Assembly (NCBI RefSeq): GCF_000143535.2 | Contig: NC_037324.1 | Location: 496,001 to 560,000, forward strand | Length of the DNA stretch: 64,000 nucleotides | Reading direction: 5' to 3' | Source of the DNA: Botrytis cinerea B05.10 | Lineage: Eukaryota > Ascomycota > Leotiomycetes > Helotiales > Sclerotiniaceae | Notes under the pieces: model-generated | Database searches by the model: none | Told to the model about the DNA's origin: nothing | Seen by the model: only the letters and a program-made list of their open reading frames with translations | Program-made: the position numbers and the translations under genes | Shown here: positions 12,005-23,763 of the stretch, piece after piece | Numbering within the stretch: the stretch's first letter is position 1 | Layout: each line of letters begins with the position of its first letter

Positions 12005-14837
12005 TTAAATCTCCTCTTCCTCCTCCTCCTCCCTACTAGCCCTCTTTCCCCTACTATCCAAAGTATTCAAGCTGATCCCATCACTATCCCCGTGATCTCT
12101 TCCCTGCATCCCTAAAGCTTGTCTCCCCATCTCATTATCCTTCAAAAACTCTCTCAATTTCTCCTTTCCAATCTCAACTCCTTGAGTACTGGCCGCGTTC
12201 ATCATGCGGATGATTGGGCCCCAGAGATTAAGTGTGTAAGTGACATATCCAGCAATACCACAGAGAATGAGGAAGATGAAGTAGATTGGGTTACGGAGGA
12301 CTATTAGAGATGACAGTTAGTTCATGACTTAATTCAAATCTCAAAGGAAAGGAGGGGAAATAGAACATACCAGCAACGATTTCATTCCAACCCAAAGCCA
12401 ACAAAAGACCATAGAAATACAACGGAACTTGGGCCACTCCACCAATAGCACTGCGTTTAGCTTCAACATATACACCGTCCGCAGTTTTCTTGAATCTAAC
12501 GACGAGATCTTGACGTTTAGCTTCACTAAGAACAGTCATTTCCTCTTCGAGACTCTTTCCTTCTTCCTCGTCCACACCACCAATAGGAGTTAGATCTTCC
12601 TCATCTTTAGGATCGACACTAGCTGGGGTGCTACCAATCCATTCAGATAATTCGGGAAGTGATGATGATTCCGAAAGCTTGAATTTAGACAATAAGGGGA
12701 TGAGGGTGAGAGTAGATTCTCTGGCCTTGGTATAAATTCCCTCGATATCATCAGAAGGACGCCATATACGTGGGACACCCGCTTCATCGTAGCGGAACTT
12801 ATCCTCAAAGTTTTCTCGAAGTTTGAGAAGGATGTTGCCTTCCATGACTTCCTCGTCAATTTTGGCTCTGAGGACACCCCAACTCTTTCTTTTAAGACGC
12901 CATAGGCCAACTTCAATTTCATCCTCACTAGCATCAAAGCTCTTTGCTCTATCAGTGAATTTAGACTCTGCTTCCTTGACTGTGTCAACAAAAGTTTTCC
13001 AGATTCTATCCCACAAGTCTTTCTCAGAAGCAGGCTTTTCGCCTGTCTCAGGAGCTCCGCTGCCGCCTCTTCCAGAACCGAGTTTGTTAAACTCAACTCC
13101 AATGGAATCATTCAATCGTGATCTAACCCATCTTTCAACTCGTGTTGCAAGACGTCTCATTTCTTCTTTTCTGAGATTACCGCTAACTTCGTTAAGATCT
13201 TTTTCGTAGAGGTCATATTGCGACTTGAAATTAGTCCACGCTAATCCTTCAATGTACAGGCTCTTTGCTTCTGTCTCGAAGGTTTTGAGTGCAGTCTCCT
13301 TTTCACGTTCCACAATATCTGCAAATTCATATGAAGCTGCTCTCTTTTGGCCAAGCTTAACGGCATTCGAAACGGCATCGCTGAAGGACGCGACCCCAGA
13401 TTTATGAGCTGCCACAAGTTGACCGTGGTATAACGCCTTTAATCTCGTATCGATTTTACCTTCAAGCTCGGTACGCTTCAACGCATATACACCTTTGTGA
13501 TACCTGCTAGCCTGTGTCTCAAAGTTCTTGACAGTACTGGTGCGAGATGTTTTACCGGTACTACCCAAGTCCGCAATGACAGTAGGTTTGCCTGACCTGG
13601 TATCTTCTGCTTGCTTCTCTTCAAGTGGTTGAATTTTTCCATCGAATGAGACCAAAACTTCCCGAGAGATTTCATCGCAACGAAATTGTGCCAAAAGTTC
13701 TTGTTGAGTAGGAAGATCCAAATCTTTGTTGCTCACAATTTGATCCCAGACACCTTCTGCGTATACAGAAAATCCATCTGCGGGAATCCGACGGTGGTAT
13801 TCTGGCAAAAAAACACCTCCCTCGAACCCAGCATCTTCGGCCCGTGTAGATTTATGCCCAGCTCTGAATCGTGTACCAAGCTTTTGAACTTCCGTAACGA
13901 ACTTGTCTGGCTGCAAGATCTTGTGTGGTAAAGCTGCGAATGCGAAATCAAAATAATCTTCGATTTTTGAATTCTCGAGACCTGCAGGTTTGGAAAGAGA
14001 AGTCCAAATCGCAGTTAAATCCTGAATAAGAGTGTCTTTGAGGTTCGCAAGTGGAGTGGTGCCAAGATGATCTCGAATAACAAAGAATAGAAGTGATCGT
14101 GGGGTAGACCTGTGGAGTGTTACTAAATTTGTCAATGATCTTCAAAAAAGAAAACATACTGCTTGTCCTTTAGGAATAGTTGGCAGTTAACTTCAAATAC
14201 AGTTTTGAGTAAGCCCATATTTGCGCCCTGGTACAATCCTACTTGATGCTCCCAAATATTTACAATGAGAACCTCTGATGTGGCTAGAGCAAAGAGAGCA
14301 CTTTTTCTTTCAAAGTCTTGATCTTCCCCCCGCTCTCTGCCATCAGTTCCCTCAACATCCATCACCAAGATATTGTCCGCCATAGTCTCGGATTCAGAAG
14401 CCCCAGAGCTTTGATTCTTATTCTTTGACATCCATATTCCTTTTGTGGTTTGCCTCCTCTCCCTCTCGGACATCACCCCAAATTGTGTGCCAAATAAATG
14501 GTTGAGGAGCGTAGACTTTCCCGTGGATTGTGACCCGAATACCGATATAAGGTGGTAGTTAAAGCCAGAGTGTGCTGTATCTGTGAATTGAAGATAGGTG
14601 TTGAGATTAGGACTACACAAATTCTGTCAGCCATGGCAGAGCTTCCAACTCGATTTTTGCGTACTTGAATTCCTTCTGCTCATCAATAACTTGTATGCCA
14701 CGTTCATATTGTTCTTTCGTCGGCGCATCGCCAACGGATGCAAAATTACCGTTCATCGTCATGACTGAGGGAGCTGTAGGAAATCTTGCAACTGCGGAAG
14801 GCCTTTCGCCATGACCATTTATGTTGGCAGTAGCCAT
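12005..14837 (-). CDS. SEY1: Sey1 ER-fusion GTPase (atlastin/RHD3 class)
   Basis: Four exons: 14837..14665, 14612..14160, 14109..12371 and 12300..12005; predicted 886 aa. Splicing restores [11 protein letters not shown] across the 52-base first intron (GTACGC donor, CTGAC branch, TAG). The GTPase has the P-loop GSQSTGKST at about residue 84, a switch region with [20 protein letters not shown] for G3, and the RD-type motif VIRDHLG. A long helical middle domain follows. Two membrane segments lie near 768-815 ([19 protein letters not shown], then [19 protein letters not shown]), joined only after the last splice. The acidic tail ends EEEEEEI. Family members tether and fuse ER tubules by homotypic GTP hydrolysis. 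Length and order match fungal Sey1. Confidence 0.96.
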
Positions 14838-16106
14838 GTCGGTGATTGGCCAGGTATAATATAGTGATAGTGACGTTGAAAAGAATAGATACCCTTGTTT
14901 CTCTCAAGGGACAATTGGCATCTGATCTGAACCTATCCAACTTGATATATCAAGCAAGTTTAGCCGATTCGATACACGTGATAGAGATGGGAATCAAGAA
15001 TGGGTTGAGATGAACTTGAAGTGCAACACGAACATTTCATCTAAGCTATTTGAACAGCGGACAGTTTGATATACAAATACAAAGCAGACGTTTGTGTTCT
15101 CGAACCCCTCCTTCGTTTATAACTTATGCCACCGAGTTTTTCTTCTTCTTGTTCATGGATATTCATTCATTAGATTGGTTAAATTCTAACACGTCACTTT
15201 GACAACATACAAGACGGATGCATAAAATTCCAGTTCATCTAATCACATCACGGTTGGATGTGGATTCCCAAATTCAACAATATTCATAGTTTCAACTTCC
15301 CACCCATCTGATACCCGTGCGGCCAGAAAGCATGCAATCCCAAAGCTAGATGCACACACCACAAGATGGCAAACTGCAAGAGGAACGAGAGGAGCGAGAG
15401 GAGCAACCTGGCTTTCTTAGTGGAGCTGCATACTTTCTGACAACATGAGCACTTTGTAGGTAGGTAGTGAAAAAGAAACAAGGCTGAGGGATGAAGGATG
15501 AAGAGTGAAGGGTACAGGATGACCCTGCCCCCTATGTAACCCTCCCCCTATGTAGCCCTCCCCCTTTCCCTCGCTCCCGTCTGATGCTTTTACCGGCCGG
15601 TACATGCCTCGTGGGATTTCTCCAGATTTTCCCCTCAAAACCCTTTTTATATACTTTGGCTTTATACTTCACGATTAGCTTTGAGTGTACCTACCTACTG
15701 ACACCCGATCTCACCATAGCCACACGTAGCGTTTGGGTTTTCGCGGGACGAAAGGTAAAAGCTGGTGTTTTATGTGATGATTCTTTTACGTTATTCCTCA
15801 TCAAATAAAGTTCGGGATCCAAGTTCCTTGCAAGTGACAGTTGCCATTGACAAATCCCCCTAGAATCTTGGGTTTTCCCGATATTTAGACGCTATCACCA
15901 TCGATAAGTTATCAATTCATTCTCTATCTCTCGGCCATCTTACGGTCTTTGGAACCCCAGTGTTTGACCCTTTATCAACACTTCCATATACTTCAACTCT
16001 CTCAATTGCTAGAGATTCAACCTCTCAGCATCTTTTTAATCGGTCTTTCTATTGCTCTTCAACACATTTCATCTTTGTTTGCGTGCATCTGTGTACTTTT
16101 ACAACA
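14838..16106. other. divergent promoter region of Sey1 and APC permease
   Basis: No coding signal. Contains CCCCCTATGTA repeats near 15530-15560 and a tight GATA-site group at 15892-15914 on the permease side. Confidence 0.6.
15892..15914. promoter_or_regulatory. three adjacent GATA-factor sites
   Basis: CTATCA (15892), CGATAA (15902) and TTATCA (15909) all fit HGATAR on one strand or the other within 23 bases, about 195-215 bases before the permease ATG. This is the usual spacing for nitrogen-regulated permease promoters; function is inferred. Confidence 0.55.
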
Positions 16107-17976
16107 ATGGCGGCTTCAAATCAAGATGCTGCGTTGGCCAACATGGGATACACGGCTGAATTGCCTCGTTCCCTGAGTATGATGAGTATTCTAGGCCTGC
16201 ACGTTATCTCCTCTTGCTCCAATGGTCAATACTGACTAAAGTACTAGATCATTCGCCATTATGGCAGTTCCTTTCGGTCTCAGCACAACACTCGCTTACT
16301 CGCTGACCGATGGTCAATCTGTGACCGTGTTATATGGTTGGATCTTCGTATCGTGTATATCACTTGCCATAGCTGCCTCACTGGCTGAGATATGCAGTGT
16401 GTATCCAACTGCTGGAGGTGTATAGTAAGTACAACCAAACATTTTTTGCATTCAAAAAATATCGACGTCGACATTTGTCAATGCCGAAATTCCCCGAGAA
16501 ACACCGAGGTCTTTGGGAAAGTCTAGACTGACACTTTGAAACATAGTTACTGGTCTGCTATGCTTAGCACCAGGAAATACGCTCCTGTTGTTTCCTGGAT
16601 CACGGGGTGGTTGACGTTGGTGGGCAATTGGACTGTAACTTTGTCCATCAACTTTTCGGTATGTCGAGTCCCCTCGGGGTATGAATGTTCAAAATGCTGA
16701 TATCTGAGGGCAGGGTGCACAATTGATTTTAAGTTCCATCTCGATCTTTAATGAAGACTTCGTGGCCAATGCATGGCAAACCGTCCTATGTTTCTGGGCC
16801 GTTATGGCAATTGCTTTCTCGGTGAATGTATTCGGTGCAAAATACCTGGATTTGATCAACAAAATATGTATATATTGGACTTCGGCTTCCGTGATTATCA
16901 TCATCGTTACTCTCCTAGTAATGGCGAATAATCGTCGAGATGCCGAGTTTGTCTTCGCCCATTTCGATGCTTCGGCATCTGGTTGGCCTTCTGGATGGGC
17001 CTGGTTCGTTGGTCTCCTTCAAGCCGCCTATACCTTAACCGGCTACGGAATGGTAGCTGCCATGTGCGAAGAAGTACAAAATCCCGAACGAGAAGTTCCT
17101 AAAGCTATGGTTCTGTCTGTCTTCGCCGCAGGAGTTACTGGAATCCTCTACTTAGTTCCTCTATTATTCGTTCTCCCCGATGTAACTTCCGTTCTTGGGC
17201 AACTAAACGGTCAACCCATTGGCTACATCTTTAAAACAGTCACTGGTTCCGCAGCTGGTGGATTCGGACTTCTATTTCTAATCCTCGGTATCCTTTTCTT
17301 CGCTGGTGTCGGCGCCTTGACCGCAGCAAGTCGTTGCACATATGCATTTGCCCGCGATGGAGCCATACCCGGTTCTCGTATCTGGAAGCGCGTGCATCCT
17401 ACATATGATATCCCATTGTGGGGCCTTGTCCTTTCTACTGCAGTGGACTGTGTGCTCGGATGCATCTATTTTGGCTCCACGAGTGCTTTCAATGCTTTTA
17501 CGGGTGTGGCTACGATCTGTTTGTCGGTTTCATATGGAATTCCGATTTTGGTTAATCTTATCCGGGGAAGACAGGCAGTCAAGCATGCTTCATTTTCGTT
17601 GGGCAGATTTGGATTTGCTATCAACGCTGTTACCGTTGTTGTGAGTATTAAAGATCCTTTCTTCTGGATAGTTTACTAATCAATGAATGTATAGTGGATT
17701 ACTCTCGCCATCATCCTTTTCTGCATGCCAACCGCTATTCCGGTCACTCCTTCAACTATGAATTACGCGAGTGTAGTTTTTGTTTTCTTCGCTTCTATCA
17801 GTCTTCTTTGGTATGTAATTAGAGGTAGAAAAGAGTTCAGTGGCCCTCCAGTTGTTTCAGCTGAGGAGGCAGAACATAATGGGGAGGTCGTGGGTGGTGT
17901 GGGAAGAGTTGTGACAGAGGATGGCAGTGGGCAGGTTTCCTATGGAAGCGATGCAGAGAAAGCGAGTCGGAAGTAA
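16107..17976 (+). CDS. APC-family amino acid/GABA-type permease (Uga4 class)
   Basis: Five exons: 16107..16198, 16248..16424, 16547..16658, 16714..17640 and 17695..17976; predicted 529 aa. The start MAASNQDAALANMGYTAELPR fits the family, with the pattern LGLSFAIMAVPFG as membrane segment 1. Later blocks are EICSVYPTAGGVYYWSAML, SWITGWLTLVGNW, YTLTGYGMVAAMCEEVQNPEREVP (the conserved Glu/Asn/Pro block of this family), and SRCTYAFARDGAIPGS. About 12 membrane segments. Homologues import GABA, choline or other amino acids; the substrate is unresolved. The frame demands that intron 1 (16199..16247) begins with GC rather than GT. Three GATA sites lie upstream. Confidence 0.9.
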
Positions 17977-18205
17977 AGGTTTGTATTATTTGTAATTATG
18001 ATTATGTGTATGTTGTATGGTATATGGTTTACGGGTTTCATGTAACAATACGACTCGGATGAATTAGAAGTGCGATGGGAACTGTTAAAAAAGAAGGATG
18101 TTGAAATTCTGGGTGTCTTCTAGACTTAATTCATAGTTTGTTCTTATAGGTGCAGATTAAAATAGTATGCCCAAACCTAATGTACATGATTTACCTCAGC
18201 TATTG

Positions 18206-19159
18206 TTAGTCTTCTGTGTCGACACTCATCTTTGACCTTTCTTCTCTCCTTTTGTCTTTTTTCTCTTTCTTCCTCTGGGCTTTCAGAAGTTTCTTTGCTT
18301 CTTGTCTCGCCTTTCTCTCGTCATCTGATGCCTGTTCATTCTCAGGGTCTCCTTCATAAGCTTTTTCAGTATCGGTAAGTAGATTGTCTTTCGGAATCGC
18401 ATCGACAGGTTTGCTGCGGAATAAATTGAAGTCTTCTTCGTCCACATCCATTTGATCAACAGCCTCGGGTGATTTATCCTCCAGATTACTCTGCTCATTG
18501 TCCTCTTCCGCCAGCGCATTCTTTTGTTTGGACTTCTTCCTCTTCTTTTTCTTCGACTTCTTCGAGGTAACTTCCGTGCTTTCATCTGCATCTTCCAGAT
18601 GGAGTAGTAAAGCTTTGTTAACCAGTTCTTTCCCTTCCTCAACCTGATTTTGAGCAAGCAAGGCTTTGTTGATCAGTGGTTTATCGTCCTCCCCTCCGTT
18701 TGTCTTGTTGTGTTTCGTTTTCAGCTTCTTTGCTTTCCCTAGAGCAGTTCGTCCCTCGTCCTCATCACTACTAGCATCCGCCAAAGCCCTCTTCGCACTT
18801 GCAGCCTTCTCCTCGGCATCCCTCGATTTGCTAGCTCTTAACTCCTTCGAAGGAAGCATTTTGTCGCGCAAAGTTTTCTGATTCCGTTCCGCAGCCGGCT
18901 TTAAATATTTCGCAAAAGCTGGATCTGTGTTAAGTGGTTGATTTCCCGCCGGTGTAGGGAACCATAAGGCATCCTCAGCATCAATTTCCTCCTGCGTCTT
19001 ACGGCGTCGTTCGGTAGGATATTTTGCTAGGATGTTTTCCGCAATGGCTTCACGTTTTGCGAGGGCCATTTGTATACGGTTCATTTTCGCATTGAATTCC
19101 TCCCATGTTTCTTTCTTGGGTGGAGGTGCCTCCGTTTGATCATCTGCGAATTTGACCAT
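18206..19159 (-). CDS. charged coiled protein, DUF3245-like
   Basis: Single exon, 317 aa, ATG at 19159 (MVKFADDQTEAPPPKKETW). Helical, Lys/Glu-rich throughout, with nuclear-localisation-like basic runs (KKSKKKKRKKSKQK). The block SSDEDEGRTALGKAKKLK resembles the acidic-then-GR.ALGK signature that I associate with the fungal DUF3245 family; a profile search would settle this. No catalytic motif. The composition suggests a nuclear or nucleolar protein; this is inference. It shares a 382-base upstream region with succinyl-CoA ligase beta on the other strand. Confidence 0.78.
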   Translation of the reverse strand: MVKFADDQTEAPPPKKETWEEFNAKMNRIQMALAKREAIAENILAKYPTERRRKTQEEIDAEDALWFPTPAGNQPLNTDPAFAKYLKPAAERNQKTLRDKMLPSKELRASKSRDAEEKAASAKRALADASSDEDEGRTALGKAKKLKTKHNKTNGGEDDKPLINKALLAQNQVEEGKELVNKALLLHLEDADESTEVTSKKSKKKKRKKSKQKNALAEEDNEQSNLEDKSPEAVDQMDVDEEDFNLFRSKPVDAIPKDNLLTDTEKAYEGDPENEQASDDERKARQEAKKLLKAQRKKEKKDKRREERSKMSVDTED

Positions 19160-19541
19160 GCTGCGCGATTCTGAATGGCTGTATCGTGCGATATTTGAAT
19201 CCTCGTGCGGGGGGTCTAGTTGCGTAGCTTCGTCCTGCGTTACCGCGTAATGCGGCGTATGTTCATTCGTTGTACCAAAATGAGTTTATTATTATTGTAA
19301 GACTTGACAAGGCTAAAGGATTCGTTCGTAGAATAAAAATAATTTGACAAGGCTCAAACTCAAGTGTTTCAAGGATTTATCTTTCATCCCACTAGCCCAC
19401 GTGAAAGTAGCGTTATGGGTCTGTTACGCTTCCCGTACTAGCTTCGCGAATTCCCGTTTGACGGAAGGACAATCACTGAAAAAAAGATCTGGTTACGATA
19501 GAAAGACGGCATTGTGTCTTCCGCTTTTAATAAATATCAAC
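19160..19541. promoter_or_regulatory. short divergent promoter region
   Basis: 382 bases between two divergent start codons, so probably a bidirectional promoter. A palindromic E-box CACGTG sits at 19398-19403. No reading frame of note. Confidence 0.5.
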
Positions 19542-21036
19542 ATGTTCAAGCTAGCTAGAAGCCAACCTTTGGCAGCTGCCTTGAAGGCAAGCAGGGTAAT
19601 TCTTCTACATATCGAAATAGTCTCTTATCAGCAAAGTTAACATGGTCCCAGGCCTCAATGCCATCCCGCATGGTCGGCGCTGCGCAACAAAAGAGAGCTT
19701 TGAGCATACACGAGTATCTTTCAGCAGATTTGTTAAGAAAGGTACGAAATAATTGCACGGGCGGAGACGAATCTGACGAGAATACAGTATGGAATTGGTG
19801 TTCCTGATGGATCTGTTGCGAAAACAGCCGCAGAGGCCGAGGCTATTGCAAAGAAGATTGGCGGAGATGACATGGTTATCAAGGCACAAGTTCTTGCAGG
19901 TGGAAGAGGAAAGGGTACTTTCGACAATGGGTTAAAGGGAGGAGTCCGAGTTATCTACTCTCCAACCGAAGCAAAGATGTTTGCAGACCAAATGATCGGA
20001 CACAAGCTTGTCACCAAGCAAACCGGTGCCCAAGGACGCATTTGCAACTCTGTCTATATCTGTGAGCGCAAGTTTGCTCGTCGGGAATTCTACCTTGCTA
20101 TCTTGATGGATCGTGCTTCCCAAGGACCAGTCATCGTTTCTTCGTCTCAAGGTGGAATGGATATCGAGACTGTTGCAAAGGAAAGCCCAAACGCAATCAC
20201 AACTACCTACATTGATATCCACAAGGGTGTCACTGATGATATTGCACGAAAGATTGTCACTGATATTGGTTTCAGTGAGCAATGTATCGAGGAAGCCAAG
20301 GATACCGTTCAAAAACTTTACAAGATCTTCATGGAGAAGGATGCTACTCAAATCGAGATCAACCCTCTCTCTGAGACCTCTGATCACAAGGTTCTTGCCA
20401 TGGATGCTAAGCTTGGTTTCGATGACAACGCCGAGTTCCGTCAAAAGGAGGTTTTCGAATGGCGCGATACTACCCAAGAGGATGCTGAGGAAGTCCGTGC
20501 CGCAGAGTCTGGTCTTAACTTCATCAAGCTCGGTGGTGATATCGGATGTTTGGTAAACGGTGCCGGTCTCGCTATGGCTACTATGGATATCATCAAGCTT
20601 AACGGTGGTGAGCCAGCTAACTTCCTTGACGTTGGAGGTGGAGCCACCCCACAAGCTATCAAGGAGGCTTTCACTCTCATCACCAGCGACCCTAAGGTTA
20701 CTGCTATCTTCGTTAACATCTTCGGTGGTATCGTTCGTTGTGATGCCATTGCTCAAGGTCTCATCAGCACTGTTGAGAGCATGAACCTTAGAATTCCAAT
20801 TATTGCAAGATTGCAAGGAACAAACATGGAAGCTGCACACAAGTTGATCAACGACTCTGGTCTTAAGATCTTCTCCATTGATGACTTGCAGAGCGCAGCT
20901 GAGAAGGCTGTCCAATTCTCAAAGGTTGTGAAGATGGGTAAGTTTGCTTTTAATCCATATTCGTTGATGATTAATACTAACATATAAATTAGCCCGTGAT
21001 ATCGATGTTGGTGTTGAGTTTTCTTTGGGCATTTAA
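19542..21036 (+). CDS. LSC2: succinyl-CoA ligase beta subunit, mitochondrial
   Basis: Four exons: 19542..19595, 19652..19741, 19788..20937 and 20993..21036; predicted 445 aa. The amino end [18 protein letters not shown] is a typical mitochondrial presequence; the mature start is near [20 protein letters not shown]. An ATP-grasp domain follows ([25 protein letters not shown]), then the CoA-ligase domain with NFLDVGGGA and [13 protein letters not shown]. The enzyme converts succinyl-CoA, ADP (or GDP) and phosphate to succinate, CoA and ATP (or GTP) in the TCA cycle, paired with an alpha subunit not in this window. Length is normal. The last exon codes only the short tail [14 protein letters not shown]. 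Confidence 0.96.
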
Positions 21037-21515
21037 GCGGTTACATAGATGGGTTTTCTCCTTGTTTGTATTGATTCCCTCCGTCTTTAGATCAATGGGT
21101 GACCAGGGCTGAGTTACCATGTATAATGCATTGAGTTTCATGTCCACATTTATTATCTTTTAGTTTTTATTCTGTGAAATATTTGAAAATTTGTGATCGT
21201 TGTTTATTCTTGTTGAAACTTGAGATACTACTAGGCGTAATGCGATAACCGATAGAAAGAATCAACAACGATGGCGCTGTGCCAAAAACATGTTCCAGCA
21301 TAATAAATCTAGCCACGAACTCTATAGATTGAAGTAAATCTTCTTGATTTCACGGGATCACCAATCCATCCATCCAGCCATTCATCACTCTTTCATATCT
21401 CCGTCTCGGCCTCACCACCAAAGACTCTAAGTTCACAATCAAAAAAATCTCCAGTACACAATCCAAATTCAAGCTCAAAAAACAAACACCTCTCCCTTTT
21501 CCCAGACCCCGCTGA
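21037..21515. other. convergent 3' flanks
   Basis: No coding signal; separates the ligase gene from the minus-strand membrane protein gene. Confidence 0.6.
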
Positions 21516-22133
21516 TCATCCCGCACTCCTAGAGTACCCGATCGCAATGACATACGCCGGTTCAATCCCCATACCTATCTTTCCCTCTCCATTGCCAATC
21601 CCGATTCCCATCTTGTCCGCTCCACCATCTTCTCCCTTCTCACCTCGCAGCAGAAAAACCAAAACCACAAAAGCAATCCCCAGCGCCTTCCAATCAATCT
21701 CCCTCGTTCTTCTGACCAAACTCACATAATACGGATACAGCGTCGCGAGGATATGGAAAATGACCAGCAGGATGGTATTCCAGAGACGCAGGGCCGCGTT
21801 GCGGAAACGGAGGAATTGGGATGTGAGTTGGAAGAGGAGAGTGTGGGAAAGAGTATTTGGGGGATGGGACGTAGGATGTGAAAAGGGGTTGGGGATTGTA
21901 GGGGGGCGGGAGAGGTGGAGTTGGGTGAGGTAGAAGGGGGTCGGTTGGAGGTGGGATTGAGGGGCGGTAGGAGGGATGAAGTGGGGGAAGAGCGGTTGGG
22001 TGGTGGGGAGGAAGGGGTATTGGGGATTGTGGAGGAGGGGGGAGAATGAACGAGTGGATTGATAGCCGGTTGTCCAGGAGAGGGGGGTGTAGGGGGTGGA
22101 GATGAATCCATTGTTTGGTTGGTGGAGAGACAT
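21516..22133 (-). CDS. small Pro-rich protein with membrane segments, unrecognised
   Basis: Single exon, 205 aa, ATG at 22133. The first ~95 residues are Pro/His/Ser-rich (SFSPLLHNPQYPFLPTTQP). Then comes an amphipathic Arg-rich patch and two hydrophobic segments at about 117-140 (LWNTILLVIFHILATLYPYY) and 153-166 (ALGIAFVVLVFLL), split by the basic stretch RRTREIDW. The tail is Gly-rich. It could be a small ER or mitochondrial membrane protein. I do not recognise a family. Real-gene status rests on the ATG-initiated frame and the well-formed membrane part; the C-rich composition makes long open frames easier by chance. Confidence 0.55.
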   Translation of the reverse strand: MSLHQPNNGFISTPYTPLSWTTGYQSTRSFSPLLHNPQYPFLPTTQPLFPHFIPPTAPQSHLQPTPFYLTQLHLSRPPTIPNPFSHPTSHPPNTLSHTLLFQLTSQFLRFRNAALRLWNTILLVIFHILATLYPYYVSLVRRTREIDWKALGIAFVVLVFLLRGEKGEDGGADKMGIGIGNGEGKIGMGIEPAYVIAIGYSRSAG

Positions 22134-23763
22134 TTTGAGCGATGTTTTATGCGGATGAGATGGACCAGATGGTTTTGTAAGGTTGAATGGGAGATTTGAA
22201 TGTAGTGTATTCTGGATGAATGATGAAAGATAAGAGTATCGTTTGATTTGGAATAATTGCTTTGGGAATTCAAGCGGTGTTATCTCTGCTCGCTGAGGTA
22301 GAGGAGGAGGAGGAGGAAGAAGAAGAAGAAGAAGAAGAAGAAGAAGAAGAAGAAACGAAAGAGAGCAGAAGAATAAAATACTTAAAGATACGGAGTCCCA
22401 CGAAGAGAACGGGTGCTAGAATTTTCTGGCTTTCGTTGGAGAACACCACATCGTCTATTCCGAGTTCAATATCGCAGAGTAATAGAGTTTTCTCCGCTCG
22501 CATCCTGGGTTTGCTAGTTGACCTGCCTAAAACTCCTATTGTTCTCATGTTCTCATGCTCTCATGAATGTTTCGTCTTGGGTAGCGAAATTTCCATGCGG
22601 TATTGTGGTGAATCTCGCTTAGAGATCTGGGGGCTAGTTGCTTCTAGAGGTTCTGATTGTGTTGTTTGTAGTGAACGTTTCAAGGCGAGGGTGAAAGCGA
22701 GGATGAAAAACGAAGGCAGAAGATGAACCACGGTGGAGTTTGAGGTAGATTCTTCCGATCGGTCTCTAGAAGCGATAAATACAACGAAGAGAATCGGACG
22801 GAATGTGAGAGTTACTGGAAGGGATGAGAACCGGGGGATGCTGCATTTAAACATGATTTGGAGTTTGGATTTCTGTGTGGGGGATATGTAATCTGTTAGG
22901 CAGCCATTTGAATCTAAGTCATTGGAATGTTCTTTGTATGTTTGTGGAGAAGGAAAAGCTGATGGCCAGCATTTTGAAATCATGAGAACAGTCACATGTC
23001 TGGTAAGGAAATATTTTCACTTTTCTAGATTGGTTGATGGGTTATCACGCTATAGTATCCTCTTGTTTGTGATCTTGAGTATTAGTTTGATGATGAGGAA
23101 AATCGAAAAATGCTTCATGGTCTGGCAGACGTAGAGGCAAGTAGTAGAAATTAGACAAAATGGCCGCATCATATATTTAATATTCATAAAACTACGAGAC
23201 CTCGATGATATTAGTTACTATCAATTGCCATCAAAACTATATCCTCTGGTTGATATCTCATAGCAAGAGGAAGAATTTGCTCTGCTGCATGGCATTGACT
23301 TGTTCTACATTGCCTAATGATGAAATGCTAAGTTTCAGGGCAGTTAAAAAAGGATAATTGATGTTTACAATAGTTTCAAAGCATCTCCAAATATGTAAAC
23401 CGTACTTCATATCTATTTCCAACACCAAACTTTTCATTCATTTTTAGGATAGCACTCTGCATTAAAGCCGGATAACCCACACCCTAAACACCGCTTGCAT
23501 GTTCCGTCACACACCAGTCTATTTGCTGGCCTACAGATGAACGTGACCTCGTAAGCAAACAACGCTTAACCTAGAACTTAGCAATCATCATGTTGTTTGG
23601 AAAATGCTTCAAAGCTCTCCACAACCTCTCAAGTCAGATTATGCTACAGCCTCCATCATTTACGGATAATATGACTGAAAGGGTGAAGACTCTCGGGGAA
23701 CTATCTCTTCTCAAATCTATCCTCTACCAGCTCGCCCTTCAAAGGTGAAATCCGGGTCTAATG
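22134..23763. other. gene-free stretch
   Basis: Upstream of the small membrane protein and downstream of the 777-aa gene. Contains a (GAG)n-(GAA)n run at 22300-22354. Remaining frames are short and unlike proteins. Confidence 0.55.
22300..22354. repeat. (GAG)n-(GAA)n trinucleotide run
   Basis: Purine-only trinucleotide tract of about 54 bases, GAG units changing to GAA units. Confidence 0.95.

Noticed and set aside
19932..20915. 327-codon frame on the minus strand opposite succinyl-CoA ligase beta
   Set aside because: It mirrors the codon structure of a clearly conserved gene on the other strand, with no independent motif or introns.
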